Counted from the first letter of the stretch, positions 28,398 through 40,338 are shown. The stretch: 64,000 nucleotides of DNA from Symbiodinium microadriaticum (GCA_001939145.1 LSRX01000188.1:676661-740660); one strand, 5' to 3'. Notes: generated by a model from the letters alone, not told the origin. Numbers and translations are program-made.

Positions 28398-28452
28398 TTA
28401 GTAGCAGCAGTAGTAGTAGTAGTAGTCGTCGTCGTCGTCGTCGTCGTCGTCG
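28398..28452. repeat. Trinucleotide microsatellite (TAG)n(TCG)n
   Basis: AGTAGTAGT runs into CGTCGTCGT. On the minus strand it encodes a polyArg/polyLeu shadow ORF. Confidence 0.95.
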
Positions 28453-29818
28453 TATCATACTTGGAAGTTTAGCGTAAAAGTAGAGGGTCGAGGTAGTCTC
28501 CAGTCGTTGTGACAGGCAGCCCCTCGTCAGATGCGACGACCAGCGAACCCCCACGGATCAACGTTGGGAAGATTTCCCACTCCATGACGGCCCAAAAGTA
28601 CCTGGATGCAGGTGGAGCGGCTTACGGCAGAATCGCTTGAGCATGTCATGAATCATGCGGTCTTGAAGAATTTGTTTAGCGCTTTGGGGTTATATTGTTC
28701 CGGGTTCAAGCCGTAGGGATGTTGGCTGCTATGTCGAAAACACATTTGCAGGCAGGATTCGGAGACTTCAGCAACTGAACGGACTTGTTGTTGATTCCGT
28801 GCTCCTGGCCAGACAGGGTTCAATGGAACGCACCGACTCTAGAACCCTCTGCGCGTACACGACAAACGATCTGGCTGTAAAAGTTGGCGTAATGGGCTCA
28901 AAATATAGAATTTCTGCCACAACCGCGAAACAAACAACAACGTGGATCAACTGAAATAACAACTGATGAAGGATGGATGTCAGTATTAACTGGTGGTGGA
29001 TTAATCTCCAAATGCAGCACAGTGGAATCCAACGACAACATGTACGGACTCTAACCACAGAGTGTAGCTATGAAGCTGGAAAACACCTACCCGAAACCCT
29101 AAACTCTAAACTCTAAACCCTACACCCTAAACCCAAACCAAACACCCAACCGTATGTCCAAACAGAGCCCTTCCCGAGCGAGCAAGTTTAGGGTTTAGGG
29201 TTTAAGGTTTAGGGTTTAGGGTTTAGGGGGGAGAGTTAGGCTGAAGGATACTTCGGGGGTTGAAGATCGGCTAGGTTGACTCGGTTCGACCCTGGGAATC
29301 TATGTCCGCAGTAGGACCAATAGCTGGCTGAAGGCCATTATGGTCCTAATGTGCTGTGCAATGGCCAGGCGGCTTAGGTTTGTGAGGTTGGATCTTCACA
29401 TCTCAGTCCTTATCTCAGTCCTTACCTGGACACCAAAAGCATGTACGATCATAGCCTTTTTAATACGTATGAGGCCATCATCTTACTTGTTTTGGGGGGT
29501 TTAGGTCTAAGAGCCTACCCTAAACCACAACAAAAAAACAAAAACATAAACTCCATAAGCCCCTAACCCTAAACCCCATGAGCCCTTGAACCTCCTTTGG
29601 GGGTGCAGGTCTATCTCCTCCAGCTTCGCCCTGAACACAGGTCCCCAAAGACTCAGAGCCGAAAGCCATGAGAACGGCAGGTACAGGGAAGAGACCTAAA
29701 CCCAAAGGGGGGCTTAGGGATTTAGGGCTTAGGGGCTTCTGGGGCTTATGGGGTTGTTGGAGTTTTTGTTTGTGTGTGTGTGTATTTGGGGGGGGGGTTG
29801 GGGTAGACCTAAACCCGC

Positions 29819-29885
29819 AAAATGTAGGCAAAATAAATGGCCCAACACCTTTTAACAGGCTATGATTCTACATACTGCTGGGGGT
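29819..29885. mobile_element. Family K element, copy K2 (one arm)
   Basis: AATGGCCCAACACCTTTT then GGCTATGATTCTACATACTG, the family K arm. Confidence 0.6.
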
Positions 29886-29905
29886 CCACGGGAGGGTTTC
29901 GGGGT

Positions 29906-30011
29906 TACCAAAAGTCTCCATTCTAGTTCCTTCTGGGGGATACCTTATAAAGTCCTTAATATATAGTTGGTTAAACCAGAAAAAGGGAACTACAATGGAG
30001 ACTATAGGTAT
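29906..30011. mobile_element. Family D-like element, copy D7
   Basis: TTACCAAAAGTCTCCATTCTAG facing AATGGAGACTATAGGTA, with TAGTTCCTTCTGG facing GGGAACTA. It shares the right arm with D2 (44646) and D3 (46427). Confidence 0.7.
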
Positions 30012-30087
30012 GGTTTTTAGAGGATCTAAAAGCTCCAGAGATGATCCTGGAATCCTAAGGCGTAGATGTGTAGATCGGCAGTTCTCT

Positions 30088-30250
30088 GAATCAGGGCCCA
30101 TACCCAAAATAGGACCTATAGCCCTAAACCCCACAACAGGACCCTAAAGAGCCTAAAAACTCATACAAGGAACAGGACCTAAGCCCTAAACCCAAAACAG
30201 GACCCTACAAAGCCTAAACACTCACACAAGCGACCCTAGTTTAGAGAACT
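30088..30250. mobile_element. Family B element with expanded centre, copy B8
   Basis: Starts CAGTTCTCTGAATCAGGG and ends CCCTAGTTTAGAGAACTATCC. The middle holds two tandem units of GGACCTA-(T/A)AGCCCTAAACCC and ACAGGACCCTA, so the core is replaced or expanded by CCCTAAA-containing sequence. Confidence 0.55.
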
Positions 30251-30785
30251 ATCCACCTACCTAAACTCCAAACCTAAACCCTAAACCCTAAACCGTACCC
30301 ACCTACCTAAACCCCAAACCCTCGAAAATCCCGAAGCCTAGCAGCTCCCTCGATGCCTCAGCCCAGAACCAAGCACCGTGCAGCAGATGGCGATGATCGT
30401 ATACAATGCCCTTTGGGGCACCACCTGACTTCAAAAGTGCTTGCAGGGCCAGAGGCTTCGGGCTTAGGGCCTAAGTCGATGTTGGGTCTGATGGCGTTTG
30501 TGAGCGTTTCCCGGGGGGGTAGAGTCTAGGCAGGTGTGGAGAAAGAGCTACTACTTGGAGGCCATACGAAATCAACATGTTTCAAGTAAGCTCGGGAGCC
30601 CCAGTTTCAGCACCGCCTCATCATGACTACTTACTGTAATAGGGGTCTCTACACCTGTGGAGGCCGGACCCTTCCACAGGGGTGTCTTAACAACCCTGCG
30701 ATTTACGAGCGCACCATGGGGAACAACATCGCCAAGATTTATTTCCTGTCCCCATCTTACTTGCCACCTCTCCTGGTCCTGCAAT
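30251..30785. other. Non-coding interval
   Basis: Heptamer text at 30262-30320, then unique sequence. No supported gene. Confidence 0.5.
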
Positions 30786-30855
30786 CGGATAGTTCTCTGA
30801 ATCAGGGTCCCTTTTAGATCCCCAAGATAGTACAGCACCCTTAACAGGGAACGCA
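30786..30855. mobile_element. Family B element, truncated copy B5
   Basis: GATAGTTCTCTGAATCAGGG and TCCCTTTTAGATCCCCAAGATAGTACAGCACCC: left arm and reversed core. The right arm is missing. Confidence 0.55.
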
Positions 30856-30889
30856 AAACGGACACAAATCCCAAACCCTAAACCATCAC

Positions 30890-30890
30890 A

Positions 30891-30964
<74 letters not shown>
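30890..30964. repeat. TA and CATATA microsatellite
   Basis: (AT)n then (CATATA)n, the same hexamer family as 1-189. It abuts the 243 bp duplication. Confidence 0.93.
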
Positions 30965-31207
30965 GTACAAGGTAGAACGAACCAAGTCGAGTTAACAGCT
31001 GTGGGGTTTCTCCAAAAGTCGACCCAAGTACTGTTATGGCATACTGTCCCGAATCAATTTAAGGATTCCCAATATAGAAACCCTACATTCTGGTATATAG
31101 GCACTCTTGGCCCTTTTGGGGGTTGAACAATCTCAGGCGGGCTCCTTATTTCAGCCGCATGAGATGTGCCTAAGCCCGAAGCCCTCACAGGGCTTAGGGC
31201 GGAATTT
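30965..31207 (+). repeat. 243 bp direct duplication, first copy
   Basis: Identical to 31490-31732 as far as I can compare by eye. It includes a family L repeat (31028-31135) and ends exactly at the N at 31208. Confidence 0.9.
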
Positions 31208-31208
31208 N

Positions 31209-31250
31209 GAGAGAGAGAGAGAGAGAGAGACAGAGAGAGAGAGAGAGCTA
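31209..31250. repeat. GA microsatellite beside an N
   Basis: (GA)n after an ambiguous base at 31208, followed by GCTAGCTAGCTAGC. Confidence 0.93.
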
Positions 31251-31489
31251 GCTAGCTAGCTACCCAACCCAGGATCTCGCAAACTGCCTTGTATCATGTA
31301 TCCGTGTTGTGTGGAGTGACCGCCCTCGCGGTCCGGAGCAGCAAATTCAAAACAAGTGCGTTTGCGTTCAGGGGTGCAAGGCAGGCAGCTAGTTCCAGAG
31401 GTGTAGATGAGCATGGCCGGATCCGACATCGACGGCCTGTGCCGAACAGTGGGTTGCTGAAACACTTGGCCACGCGTTGTACTAAAGTA

Positions 31490-31732
31490 GTACAAGGTAG
31501 AACGAACCAAGTCGAGTTAACAGCTGTGGGGTTTCTCCAAAAGTCGACCCAAGTACTGTTATGGCATACTGTCCCGAATCAATTTAAGGATTCCCAATAT
31601 AGAAACCCTACATTCTGGTATATAGGCACTCTTGGCCCTTTTGGGGGTTGAACAATCTCAGGCGGGCTCCTTATTTCAGCCGCATGAGATGTGCCTAAGC
31701 CCGAAGCCCTCACAGGGCTTAGGGCGGAATTT
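31490..31732 (+). repeat. 243 bp direct duplication, second copy
   Basis: Offset 525 bases from the first copy with no difference seen. Real tandem duplication or scaffold overlap artefact. Confidence 0.9.
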
Positions 31733-32635
31733 TCCAACCCCCGGCCTAGGGTTTAGGGTTTCGGGCTCTCGGTTATCATAAGATATTATGACGCGAGGCC
31801 CTGCTTCGCCTGCCGGGAAGTGACTGCAAGAGTGTCGGCAGGAGCTGATCAACTAGCTCAGGATGTCCATCTTCGCTGAAGGAAACTACAGGTGGGGAGT
31901 TTAGGGTATATAGGGCTTCTATACTATAAGGCTTCGATAAGGTCTATAGACCTTCCATAAGGCTCCTATAACGGTAACTATCCACCTGAAAATGTCCTAG
32001 ACAAAAGCGCTGTGGTGTGTGACAGGCCCGTGATACCGACGCCTAGACTGGGTCGACACGGCGAGAGAGGAGCCTTTCATTTATTAAGCCAAAACCTAAA
32101 CCCCCAAGCCCTAAACCCTAAGCCCTAAACCCTAAAACCCTAAACCCTAAACCTAAACAAAAGAACAAGGAATTAGGCCAAGTCTGATTCATCGGCAACA
32201 GTGGCCCATCTACTGGAGGCTTTTTTGTGGAAACCTTTGGGAGGGAGGGGTCTGAAGATCAGTCACACTGCGCCACTGCGCTCTGAATCCGGGTTTAGGA
32301 TTTAGGGCTTTGGGTTTAAGGTTTAGGGTGCAGGGTGTCCGAATCCTAAACACTACACCCTCAAACCCAACTCTTAAATCCTAGGGCCCCTTTGGGCCCT
32401 AAATCCCTGAACCCTACACTCTTCTAAAGAAGCAGTGCGCGCTGGCCTCCTCTGTTCAGCGCTGACGACTGGCCGGTGCAAGGGGCTCTCCTGCTGGAGA
32501 CTGGAGACTCTATGATAGGGGCCTTAATTCCTAATAATACTAATAATAAGACTGGGGTCTTGAGGTATGTGACACTATTGCTACCAGTGACTCTTGAGGC
32601 CGCTATGTTAACGTGCAAGACGGCCTTGGAATAAC
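31733..32635. other. Non-coding interval
   Basis: Heptamer text at 32090-32155, a small family of TATAAGGCTTC/TCTATAGACC words at 31910-31980, and unique sequence. No supported gene. Confidence 0.55.
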
Positions 32636-32742
32636 TACGGCTGATGATATAAAATCTGCATTACCCAAAGTAAGGAATATACCATAATTTCCCCGTAGTT
32701 TAGGGTCCTTAAAGTAATGCAGGATCTGTATCATCAACAGTA
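32636..32742. mobile_element. Family A MITE-like element, copy A3
   Basis: TACGGCTGATGATATAAAATC facing GATCTGTATCATCAACAGTA. The core has GTAGTTTAGGGTCCTTAAAG in the forward orientation. Confidence 0.88.
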
Positions 32743-33834
32743 TATATAATTAGGGGGACACAGCGACATGGGAGTCTAGGGCACAGGAGATTATTGGAAT
32801 AGGGTTTCAGGGCAAACGGAAGCATGTTGGTGGCGAACAGCAAATATTGTGGAAGTGGGGATTCTGCATCGCAGGGTATATGATAGTACCAAATACGAAA
32901 GGACTACAAGGGTACAAAAAGAGTTCAGAGCGCAGGACATTGCTGGAATAGGGTTCGGGCATCTGGCTGTAAGTTGTATAGGGACTAACGGTTTAGGGTT
33001 TAGGGCTGAGGGTTTAGGCTGGGCTATGAGGGTAAGAAGTTCGGGGATCGGGGTTGACGTGGCTCGACGCAATGTTTACCAAAACCCGACACCAAAAATT
33101 AAAATGCATGATTCTCTGCATTCGCCAGATTTGAAGACGCAGGAGCTTCAACGGCTACGTAGCAAGACATACTGATTTATCTTCTGTAAAGCTGCTGTAT
33201 GAAGCAATCCCAAGATCTGAACAATAGAAGTAGGCCCGTCTTGAGGCTCGGTGCATGTTGGCGGCAGGTTATTCGGTGCCGCTGCCTTTAACCCACTACA
33301 ACTTTAACCCCAAACTCCAATTACTATAACCCTGAACCCAAAATCCTCAACCCGAAACCCTAAACTAAGCCCTTTGTTTACAAGCCAAGAGTCATGCACA
33401 ACTTTGAAGCAGCTGGCCAGTGTTGGCTGCATGGCAACCTCCGTCAAACGCACAGAGAACCCTAAGTTGGGTGTTGTTGTGTAGCTAAACCCTAAACCCT
33501 AAACGGGTCTCAGGCTGTATAAACCCTAAACCCTAAGCTTAAGGTTTAAGCGGCTTAGGGTCTGGGGTTTAGGCTCCAGGGTTTATAGGGTTAATTAGTT
33601 TGGGGTTAGGGGTCACCCCACAGCCACAAACCTTTGGGGAAAACCTCCAAAATCCTTCGGTTGAAGACACAGGTCAGAACGCAGATCCTGCTAGAATTTG
33701 GGAACTATTCGTCAGTAGCAACGGGTTTCGGAGTCTGCGGGCACCTAAATCCTAAACCTTGTACGCCCCGAACGCTATCAAAGCATCTCACAAACCCTTC
33801 AAGCCTTCTAAAACCTATTAAAACCCTCTCTAAA
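32743..33834. other. Non-coding interval
   Basis: Unique sequence with short heptamer runs (32990-33005, 33485-33600). The repeated word GGACATTGCTGGAATAGGGTT / GGAGATTATTGGAATAGGGTT occurs at 32787 and 32936. No supported gene. Confidence 0.5.
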
Positions 33835-34038
33835 CCCTAGACCCTAAACCTTAGACCCCAAACCCTAAACCCTGAACCTTAGACCCTAAACCCCAAACCC
33901 TAAACCCCAAACCCTAAACCCTAAACCCAAAACCCTAACCTTAGACCCTAAACCCCAAACCCTTAACCCTAAACCCCAAACCCTAAACCCTAAACCCCAA
34001 ACCCCAAAGCCTAAACCCCAAACCCTAAANCTAAAAAG
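33835..34038 (-). repeat. Interstitial CCCTAAA array with an N
   Basis: About 25 heptamers alternating CCCTAAA and CCCCAAA, with an ambiguous base at 34030. Confidence 0.93.
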
Positions 34039-34134
34039 GTGCGAGCTTCCAAGTCGCGTAGGTCAGCCCAAGCTCCAAGGCAAGTCGCCCGGCATCTGGA
34101 AGCGTCTTCCTTGGCCCCGTGGTCCTACGATAGA

Positions 34135-34254
34135 GTTAGGGTTTAGGGTTTAGGGTTTAGGGTTTATAGGGTTTATAGGGTTTATAGGGTTTATAGGGCT
34201 TATAGGGCTTATAGGGTTTAGGTTTAGGGTTTAGGGTTTAGGTTTAGGGTTTAG
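34135..34254 (+). repeat. Interstitial TTTAGGG / TTTATAGGG array
   Basis: TTTAGGG units plus five nine-base TTTATAGGG units, running directly into element A4. Confidence 0.93.
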
Positions 34255-34372
34255 GGTTGATAGTATAAATCCTGCATGACCTTCAGGACCCTACATAAGC
34301 TGTGGGAACTACGGTATATTCCTTATTATGGGTAATCCAGGATATAATCCAGGATTTGTATCATCAACCGTA
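34255..34372. mobile_element. Family A MITE-like element, copy A4
   Basis: GGTTGATAGTATAAATCCTG facing CAGGATTTGTATCATCAACC, core inverted (CAGGACCCTACATAAGC). A short repeat of AATCCAGGATATAATCCAGG occurs in the right arm. Confidence 0.82.
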
Positions 34373-34470
34373 AGTACTGTTATGGGGGATACTTCCCTAA
34401 AGCAGAGAAGCCCTACTTTCTACTATAGTTGTACATAGGACCCTTTGGGAAGGGCACATATGGTTCTGCA
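34373..34470 (+). repeat. Family L repeat, copy L5, abutting A4
   Basis: GTACTGTTATGGGGGATACTT, then AGAAGCCCTACTTTCTACTAT and GGACCCTTTGGG. Confidence 0.65.
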
Positions 34471-34537
34471 AAGGGTCTATAACGTTTAGGACTTTTTAGG
34501 GTCTGGGGTTGAGGGTTTAGGGGTCTGGGCCTAGGGT

Positions 34538-34648
34538 ATATGGGTAGTTCTCTCAATCAGGGTCCCTATTTAGGGTTCCTTTTATAAGTAGGGTGCCGTA
34601 CTATCTTGGGGGCCTAGAAAGAGACCCGAATTTTGAAGACTACCCAAT
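34538..34648. mobile_element. Family B MITE-like element, copy B6
   Basis: ATGGGTAGTTCTCTCAATCAGG facing TTTTGAAGACTACCCA. The core GGGTGCCGTACTATCTTGGG is in the forward orientation. Confidence 0.82.
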
Positions 34649-34929
34649 TAAGGTTCTACAAATTGTCTACACAAAGGTTTCAATCAAGTGACGGCTCTAT
34701 CTGGGTGTTCGGGTTGGGGTTTAAGGCTTTTTGAATCAAATTTTCCGGGCCTAGGGACGTCAGTAACTAGAATAAAGTAAATAGTAAACCCTAAACCCTA
34801 AACCCTAATTTGGGGCATATTTTTAGTATCACGGTAAGGAGCCCGAAGGACCCCCATACCAGTCCTTAACCCCTGTACAGCCCACACGCTAAGTACCTCA
34901 AGCCCTACACCCTGAATCCAGAAATGAAC

Positions 34930-35150
34930 CCCCTAAGCCCTAGACCCTAAACCCCTAAACCCCAAACCCTTACACCCCTAAACCCTAAACCCTTAAACCC
35001 CTAAACCCTAAACCTTAAACCCCTAAACCCTGAACCCCTAAACCCCTAAACCCAAAACCCAAAACCCTAAACCCCTAAACCCGAAGCCCCTAAACCCTAA
35101 CCCCTAAACCCCTAACCCCTAAACCCACAAACCCTAAACCCCTAAACCCT
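34930..35150 (-). repeat. Interstitial CCCTAAA array, eight-base variants
   Basis: Mostly CCCCTAAA and CCCTAAA units with CCCAAAA variants, about 28 units. Confidence 0.93.
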
Positions 35151-35269
35151 ACAAAGAAACTTTGCAGGAACGCCTTCCGAGGAGCTCTGAGACAACCAGC
35201 AAAGCTTCGCTGTCTTGGAGCAACACTCTCTTTCGGCCGCCTGGTTTCGCACTATAGGGTTCAAGATGG

Positions 35270-35374
35270 TACGGTTGATGATATAAAGCCTGCATTACAC
35301 ATAATACGGAATATACCATAACCCCCATAGTTTAGGGTCCTTAAAGTAATACAGGATTTATATCATCAACAGTA
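35270..35374. mobile_element. Family A MITE-like element, copy A5 (reference copy)
   Basis: Full 105 bp copy: TACGGTTGATGATATAAAGC facing GGATTTATATCATCAACAGTA. Core CCATAGTTTAGGGTCCTTAA. Confidence 0.9.
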
Positions 35375-35490
35375 CTATTGGGGAGTGTGTGTGTGTGTAG
35401 GTGTATAGATTTAGGGTCCTTAAGGCAATGCAGGATTTATATCATCAACAGTACTATTGGGGAGTGTGTGTGTGTGTGTAGGTGTATAGA
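35331..35490 (+). repeat. 80 bp tandem duplication taking in half of A5
   Basis: Units 35331-35410 and 35411-35490. Each starts at TTTAGGGTCC of the element core, runs through the right arm and continues through (GT)n to GTGTATAGAT. The second half-element (A6, 35411-35453) is therefore a duplication product and not a new insertion. Confidence 0.9.
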
Positions 35491-36783
35491 TACACACACA
35501 TGCACACATATGTATACATCTGTATATGCATTCTTGACAGAATTGTACTTATACGTATAAGCATACATACATACATACATACGTACATACATACATACAT
35601 ACATACATACATACTTACATACATTTCAAACAATCAACAAATAAGTGTATGTATAAAAGAACATGAACAAACAGATAAATGAACAGACACGTACTTGGAG
35701 GTACTTGGACTTTTAGGGCCGTGTTATGGAGCCGTGAAGGAAGGGCTCGGGCCCAACTGCTCCGAGTGGAATGTTGTTGGGTTCAGGGTTTCGGGATGTT
35801 TAGGGCTTAGCGGTTTAGGGCTTTAGGGTTTAGGGTTTAAAGGCTTAGGGCTTAGGGCTTAATGGTTTAGGGTTTCGGGGTTTAGGGCTTAAGGTCTTTC
35901 GCGGGTTTATTTTCTTTAGGGTCATTCAAACATCAACTACTGCACTTACTACACCCCCAATCATCTCTGGCCCTCAGGGGTTTAGGATGCAGTTGTCAAT
36001 CCCATTACATGCTGCGCTTGCAAATTCTACTGCCCGTTATCGTTGTAAACACAACCATGGCCGCCGTGAAAGTCTCCATCCAACTGAACCCCACCCTATA
36101 ATCCCCGCAAAGCCATAAACCCTGTGAGCCAGAAAGGCCCTATAGCCTATAGACCCTATAGTATCTATAGCCCCTATAAACCCTAAACCTGTAAGACACT
36201 ACAGCACCGAGTTGCTGGGCGCGTGGGCATCGATGGGCAAATAGCAACCTCCTGCCGCCAACACGGCAAAAATTGCGATGACCTGTCGGCTCGGGGTTTA
36301 GGGTTTAGGGTTTGGGAAGGGGGCATTCAAGGGTTTGTGTAGGGTCGGAAGCCATAAATCCCAACTCGCTGGCATACAGGGTTCAGGATGTAGCTCAGGG
36401 CTTGCGAGCACAGGCAGTTCTCCAAACGATGGCCCAAGGACCTGCGAAAAGCTTCGCTGAAGGCAGAGCGCAACCATGTCGCCAGGATTGACCTTGGATC
36501 GTTTAGCGCTTAGGGCCAAACAAGGCAGTTGATGGAAACTTAAGAAATTACATACCTCTGCCACCAGTCCCGCAAAGGTGCGTTTTGCAAGAAGCCAACT
36601 TTCGAACTGTGTAATGTAGAAGCCTTATAATCATTAGAATAGGGATTTGGGGCACGTTATACTTTGATCATAATGAGGAACCATCCAAAATAGTATAGGC
36701 AAGTATTAGGGCCCCTGTGGTAGATGTGGCTGTAAGGTCAAAGTCTCCTAAGCCCTATGCCCTTAATTAAACCCCTAATGTAG
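35491..36783. other. Non-coding interval
   Basis: Microsatellite (CATA)n at 35562-35616, TTTAGGG text at 35780-35890, TATAGCC/CCTATA text at 36130-36190. A weak family J-like inverted repeat (AATGTAGAAGCCTTATAATC facing TATTAGGGCCCCT) lies near 36614-36715. No supported gene. Confidence 0.5.
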
Positions 36784-36874
36784 GGAGCTTAATAACTAGA
36801 AAAGGGTTTTGGGCTCCTTTAGAGCATACTTATAAAATAAGGAACCCTAAGGAATAATATTGGTAATTATTTAG
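36784..36874. mobile_element. Family J element, variant copy J4
   Basis: GAGCTTAATAACTAGAAAAGG, GGTTTTGGGCTCCTTTAGAG and GGAACCCTAAGGAATAATATT match copy J5 at 56880. Confidence 0.6.
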
Positions 36875-36877
36875 GCT

Positions 36878-36911
<34 letters not shown>

Positions 36912-37393
36912 ACCCGAAACCCCAAACATCCTGCATAGGTTTATTGGTCCTGGAGAAAGCTTAATTAGGAATTTATGGTAAATCAAAGCTGCGCCAAGCT
37001 CACGCAGAGTGCCCGCAAGCTGCAAGACAGCCTGCAGTAGCTCCTTCCAATTACGACTTCGGGCTTTGCGCGACGTGTATGCTTTCATATGTGAGCACAT
37101 ATGTCTGCCTGTCTTGCTGGAAGAAGCAATCCCCGGCTCCATAACGTGCAAAAAGGAGCCCGCAATGTAGGAATTCGATCCACGACTCCCCCCCCCCACT
37201 GAATCAAATGCTGTCACATCCCGGATAGTTGACACTGGGGTGCGGATTTGAATTTGCCGGAGCAGTCCGAAGCAAACCTCGAACCTAGAACGCGCGCGGA
37301 GAAACCACATGCGCGCAATCAGCCGCGCAAATTCCACATACGTAACATGCATATGTACATGTGCAGTCACACACACATACATACATACATACA

Positions 37394-37424
<31 letters not shown>

Positions 37425-38741
37425 GTCGCTGTCGTTGTGGCTGCTGTTGTTCTTGCTGCAGCAGTCGCTGTTGCTGCTGTTGTTGACGTTGTTGCTGTCG
37501 GTGGCGTGCTGCTGCTGCGCCTCGATGACGATGAACACGACGACGACGAGAAAGATAAAGGTGAACACACATTATGATGAAAGCACGCCCTAAACCCTAA
37601 ACCCTATAATTCTAAATCCACACATTATGATGAAAGCTCGGAGTTGAGGGATTTAGAGGTTCAGGGTGTGCGGGCTTAGTACTTGGGTCTGCAGGGATAG
37701 GGCACTTAAGACTTGCGCCAAGCATGAACGTAAGTATGATCTACCACCCTAAACCCTGCACTCGATCACAAGTTCTAGGGTATGATTGAGCTGTAAGTAT
37801 GAGGTGCTTGTGACTATTCTCTGCCTCCAGGTAGATAGAAATATACCCAGGAGGGTAATTACAAAGGGTTATGGGTTTAGGGTTTAGGGTTTAGGGCTCT
37901 GGACCATAAGACCCCAGACTCAAATCACCAAATACCCGAACCCCAAAGACTTCAACAGATTCCAGGCACCTACACTTCGACGAGATTTAATGGCAATGGA
38001 CACTCAAAGCGCTGAAACCCCTCACCCTCCCAAACTACAAAAGCCTGAGGTTTTTGCTTCGGGACTGAAGGACACTGAGCCCACTTTCCGCAAAGCCTGC
38101 CGAAACTCCAAACACAATCAGGTTCTCCTCATGCGTGATGCGCTTGGCCACACTTCGGCTCCCCGAATCTGGGGGAAGAATCCTAGCGGCTGCAGGCTTG
38201 CAGCCTACTGAAGCTTTACTATTGCTATGGGTGTGGTTTTAGGCTTTGGAGTTTTAGGGCTTAGTGAATTGAACTTGAACTCATGGCTCCTGTGTCCAGC
38301 TTCCCAGGGATTCTCAACGAAAAGAGAACCCATAGGGGTAGGTTCACAATCACGGCACATCGGGGTGTCTTGGTAGGACCTGTAGTGAGTAGCATGTATC
38401 TCTGCGGTGGATCTTGCGTGGATTCCGCAGAGGCCGAAGTGTGTTAAGAAAACTGGAGCCCTATGAACCTTGCGCGGTTCCGTCAATGGAGCCCACAAAA
38501 CGACGTAGAGGGGTCCGCAATCTAAGCTCTGAGTAGCCGGAGCATTGCGGCTTCAAGTTCGAGATGTTTTAGTTTCAAGTCCTGTGGGAGGGCATTTCAC
38601 CAGTCTTCACCGACAGCAAACGTGCTAGACCAGTGATGCGCTGCCCTTTCGGGCCGCCTCACAGCAGCCACTAACCAAAGAAACCTCAAGGGATCTCCGA
38701 AGCCCGGGCAGAAACGGCCTAAACCCTGCCTCAGCCTAGAG
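36875..38741. other. Non-coding interval with microsatellites
   Basis: (CT)n(TA)n at 36879-36911, (CATA)n at 37369-37421 followed by a CTG/TTG-rich tract to 37530. The overlapping ORFs here are microsatellite shadows. Bases 38000-38700 are unique with no convincing gene. Confidence 0.55.
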
Positions 38742-38847
38742 TAGGTACAACAATGGCCCAACACCTTTAGGGTTTAGGGCTTGCATACTTTAGTGTCATC
38801 ATGACTGTCTTCTATGGCTGTTGGGCCATTCCTTTACCTACTTTGGG
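38742..38847. mobile_element. Family K inverted-repeat element, copy K3 (both arms)
   Basis: TAGGTACAACAATGGCCCAAC facing GTTGGGCCATTCCTTTACCTA. A TTTAGGGTTTAGGG unit sits inside the left half. Confidence 0.8.
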
Positions 38848-40338
38848 GGTCAGCCCCAAAACAGGTGACTCGCACATGCGGAAAAGAGCGTCAGCGCAGG
38901 ATCGTCGAGGCCAGCTGCTCTGTCCAGCCATAACTCCTGCCACGCTCCGGGTAATTAGCAATTTTCTGCACGCGCAGACTCGGTCATGCCAGTTCGGGGT
39001 TTTAGGGCTTACGGGTTTTTATGCTCCATAGTGCTATAAGGCTGAAGCCGCTACCAGGCTGGTTGAGGGTTTAGGGTTCCGAGCTGGAGGACTTGGGGTC
39101 CCTCCGTAAGAAGCCCTTGGCAGGCTGCGCAGCATCTCAATAGACCTCCTACATGGTGGGTGGTTCAAGTAAGATCATCATGCTTGTCCGGAACCCTTGA
39201 ATAGAAAGCAAAGAATGGAGGGTGTGGAACAGTGTGGAAAGGTTTAGAGTTTGGGCTACCTCCCTTTCGTAGCATTCCAGCGTCATGGCATCCACTGAAA
39301 GGCTGTAGGATTCTCACGCTGCAGACATCAAACGGGCGCCAGGCTCTAGGATTGATATCCTACATGTAATGAACCAGATTGCACCTAACAGTAAGGCTTG
39401 CTGATTTAGGGTAGGGTTTAGGGCTTAGGGTTTAGGGTATCCTGGACAGGCAGTAGTGTTTGTGACCTGATATGTCGCGTAGGATTTGACCCTCAGAAAG
39501 GCGTCAGTGTTACGCCTGTTCCCAAGGCAGTTCCAATGCATTCAGTTTTTCCAGTGACAGGATGCCTCCATAGCATACGGTTGCGAAAGCCCCAAAACCC
39601 TAAACCCCTAAACCCAAACCCTAAACCCTAAACCCTAAACCCTAAACCCCTATCCCCAAACCCCCCTAACCCGTAAACCCTAAACCCCACTAGCCCGAAC
39701 TCGCCTCCCTTGTCTTGCTTGGACGAAGTTAACAGACCACTCCCGGGGCCTGCGGCCCCGTATCTCTTTGGGCTAGGCCCCCTAAACCCTGAATCGAACC
39801 CTAGACCCCAAAACCCCAAATCCCCTAAACTCCTAAACCCCTAACCGGTTTAGGAGTTTAACCCCTAAGCCCTAAATCTCTAAACCCTAAATCCCTAAAC
39901 CCATAACCCAGAAAGTACTTCCCGCCAGCCCGAAACTGCTTTTCAGCCAAGTGCGGCAAGGTTGCATGGACTAGCTTGTGCTCCGGGTACGCCGGCTTAG
40001 GGCCAAATGCCTCAACTCGCAAGGCCATCTGGGTTGCGGTCTAGTGTTTATAGGGTTTAGGTTTTAGGGGTTAAGGGTTTACGGGTTTAGGGGTTTAGGG
40101 GTTTAGGGTTTAGGGTTCAAGGTGGTTTTTAGGTCTGGGGCCTGGGGTTTCTAGGGCTTTGGGGTTTAAGTTTAGGTTTCGTTGAATCATCGTTGAGCAT
40201 GCCCCCTTTTCCTCAACAGTGACAGAAACCGTCGTATATCCATTATCCCTACGGAGGTGTCTCAGTACTCCTCGGTCCTCCAAAATCTTAGCGGGTTTGT
40301 GACGGGTGGGTTTCCGCAGGGCAAGGGGTTGAAGATAT
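38848..40338. other. Non-coding interval
   Basis: CCCTAAA array at 39596-39690 and 39780-39905, TTTAGGG text at 40045-40115, unique stretches between. No supported gene. Confidence 0.55.

Larger units (their letters stand above)
26788..29818. other. Non-coding interval with several heptamer arrays
   Basis: CCCTAAA text at 27385-27545 and 27873-27960, TTTAGGG text at 27605-27680 and 29185-29228, and a palindromic pair around 26905-27000 (CCTACCTTTTTAAGG facing AAAAAGTAGGT). A stretch at 28460-29060 is heptamer-poor but has no ORF I can support. Confidence 0.55.

Noticed and set aside
35562..35616. CRISPR-like regular repeat
   Set aside because: It is a simple tetranucleotide microsatellite without spacers; no CRISPR array exists in this eukaryotic window.
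36867..37593. Several ORFs with YVCMYVCM or THTYIHTYIHTY repeats
   Set aside because: Shadows of the CATA microsatellite and the adjacent CTG/TTG tract.
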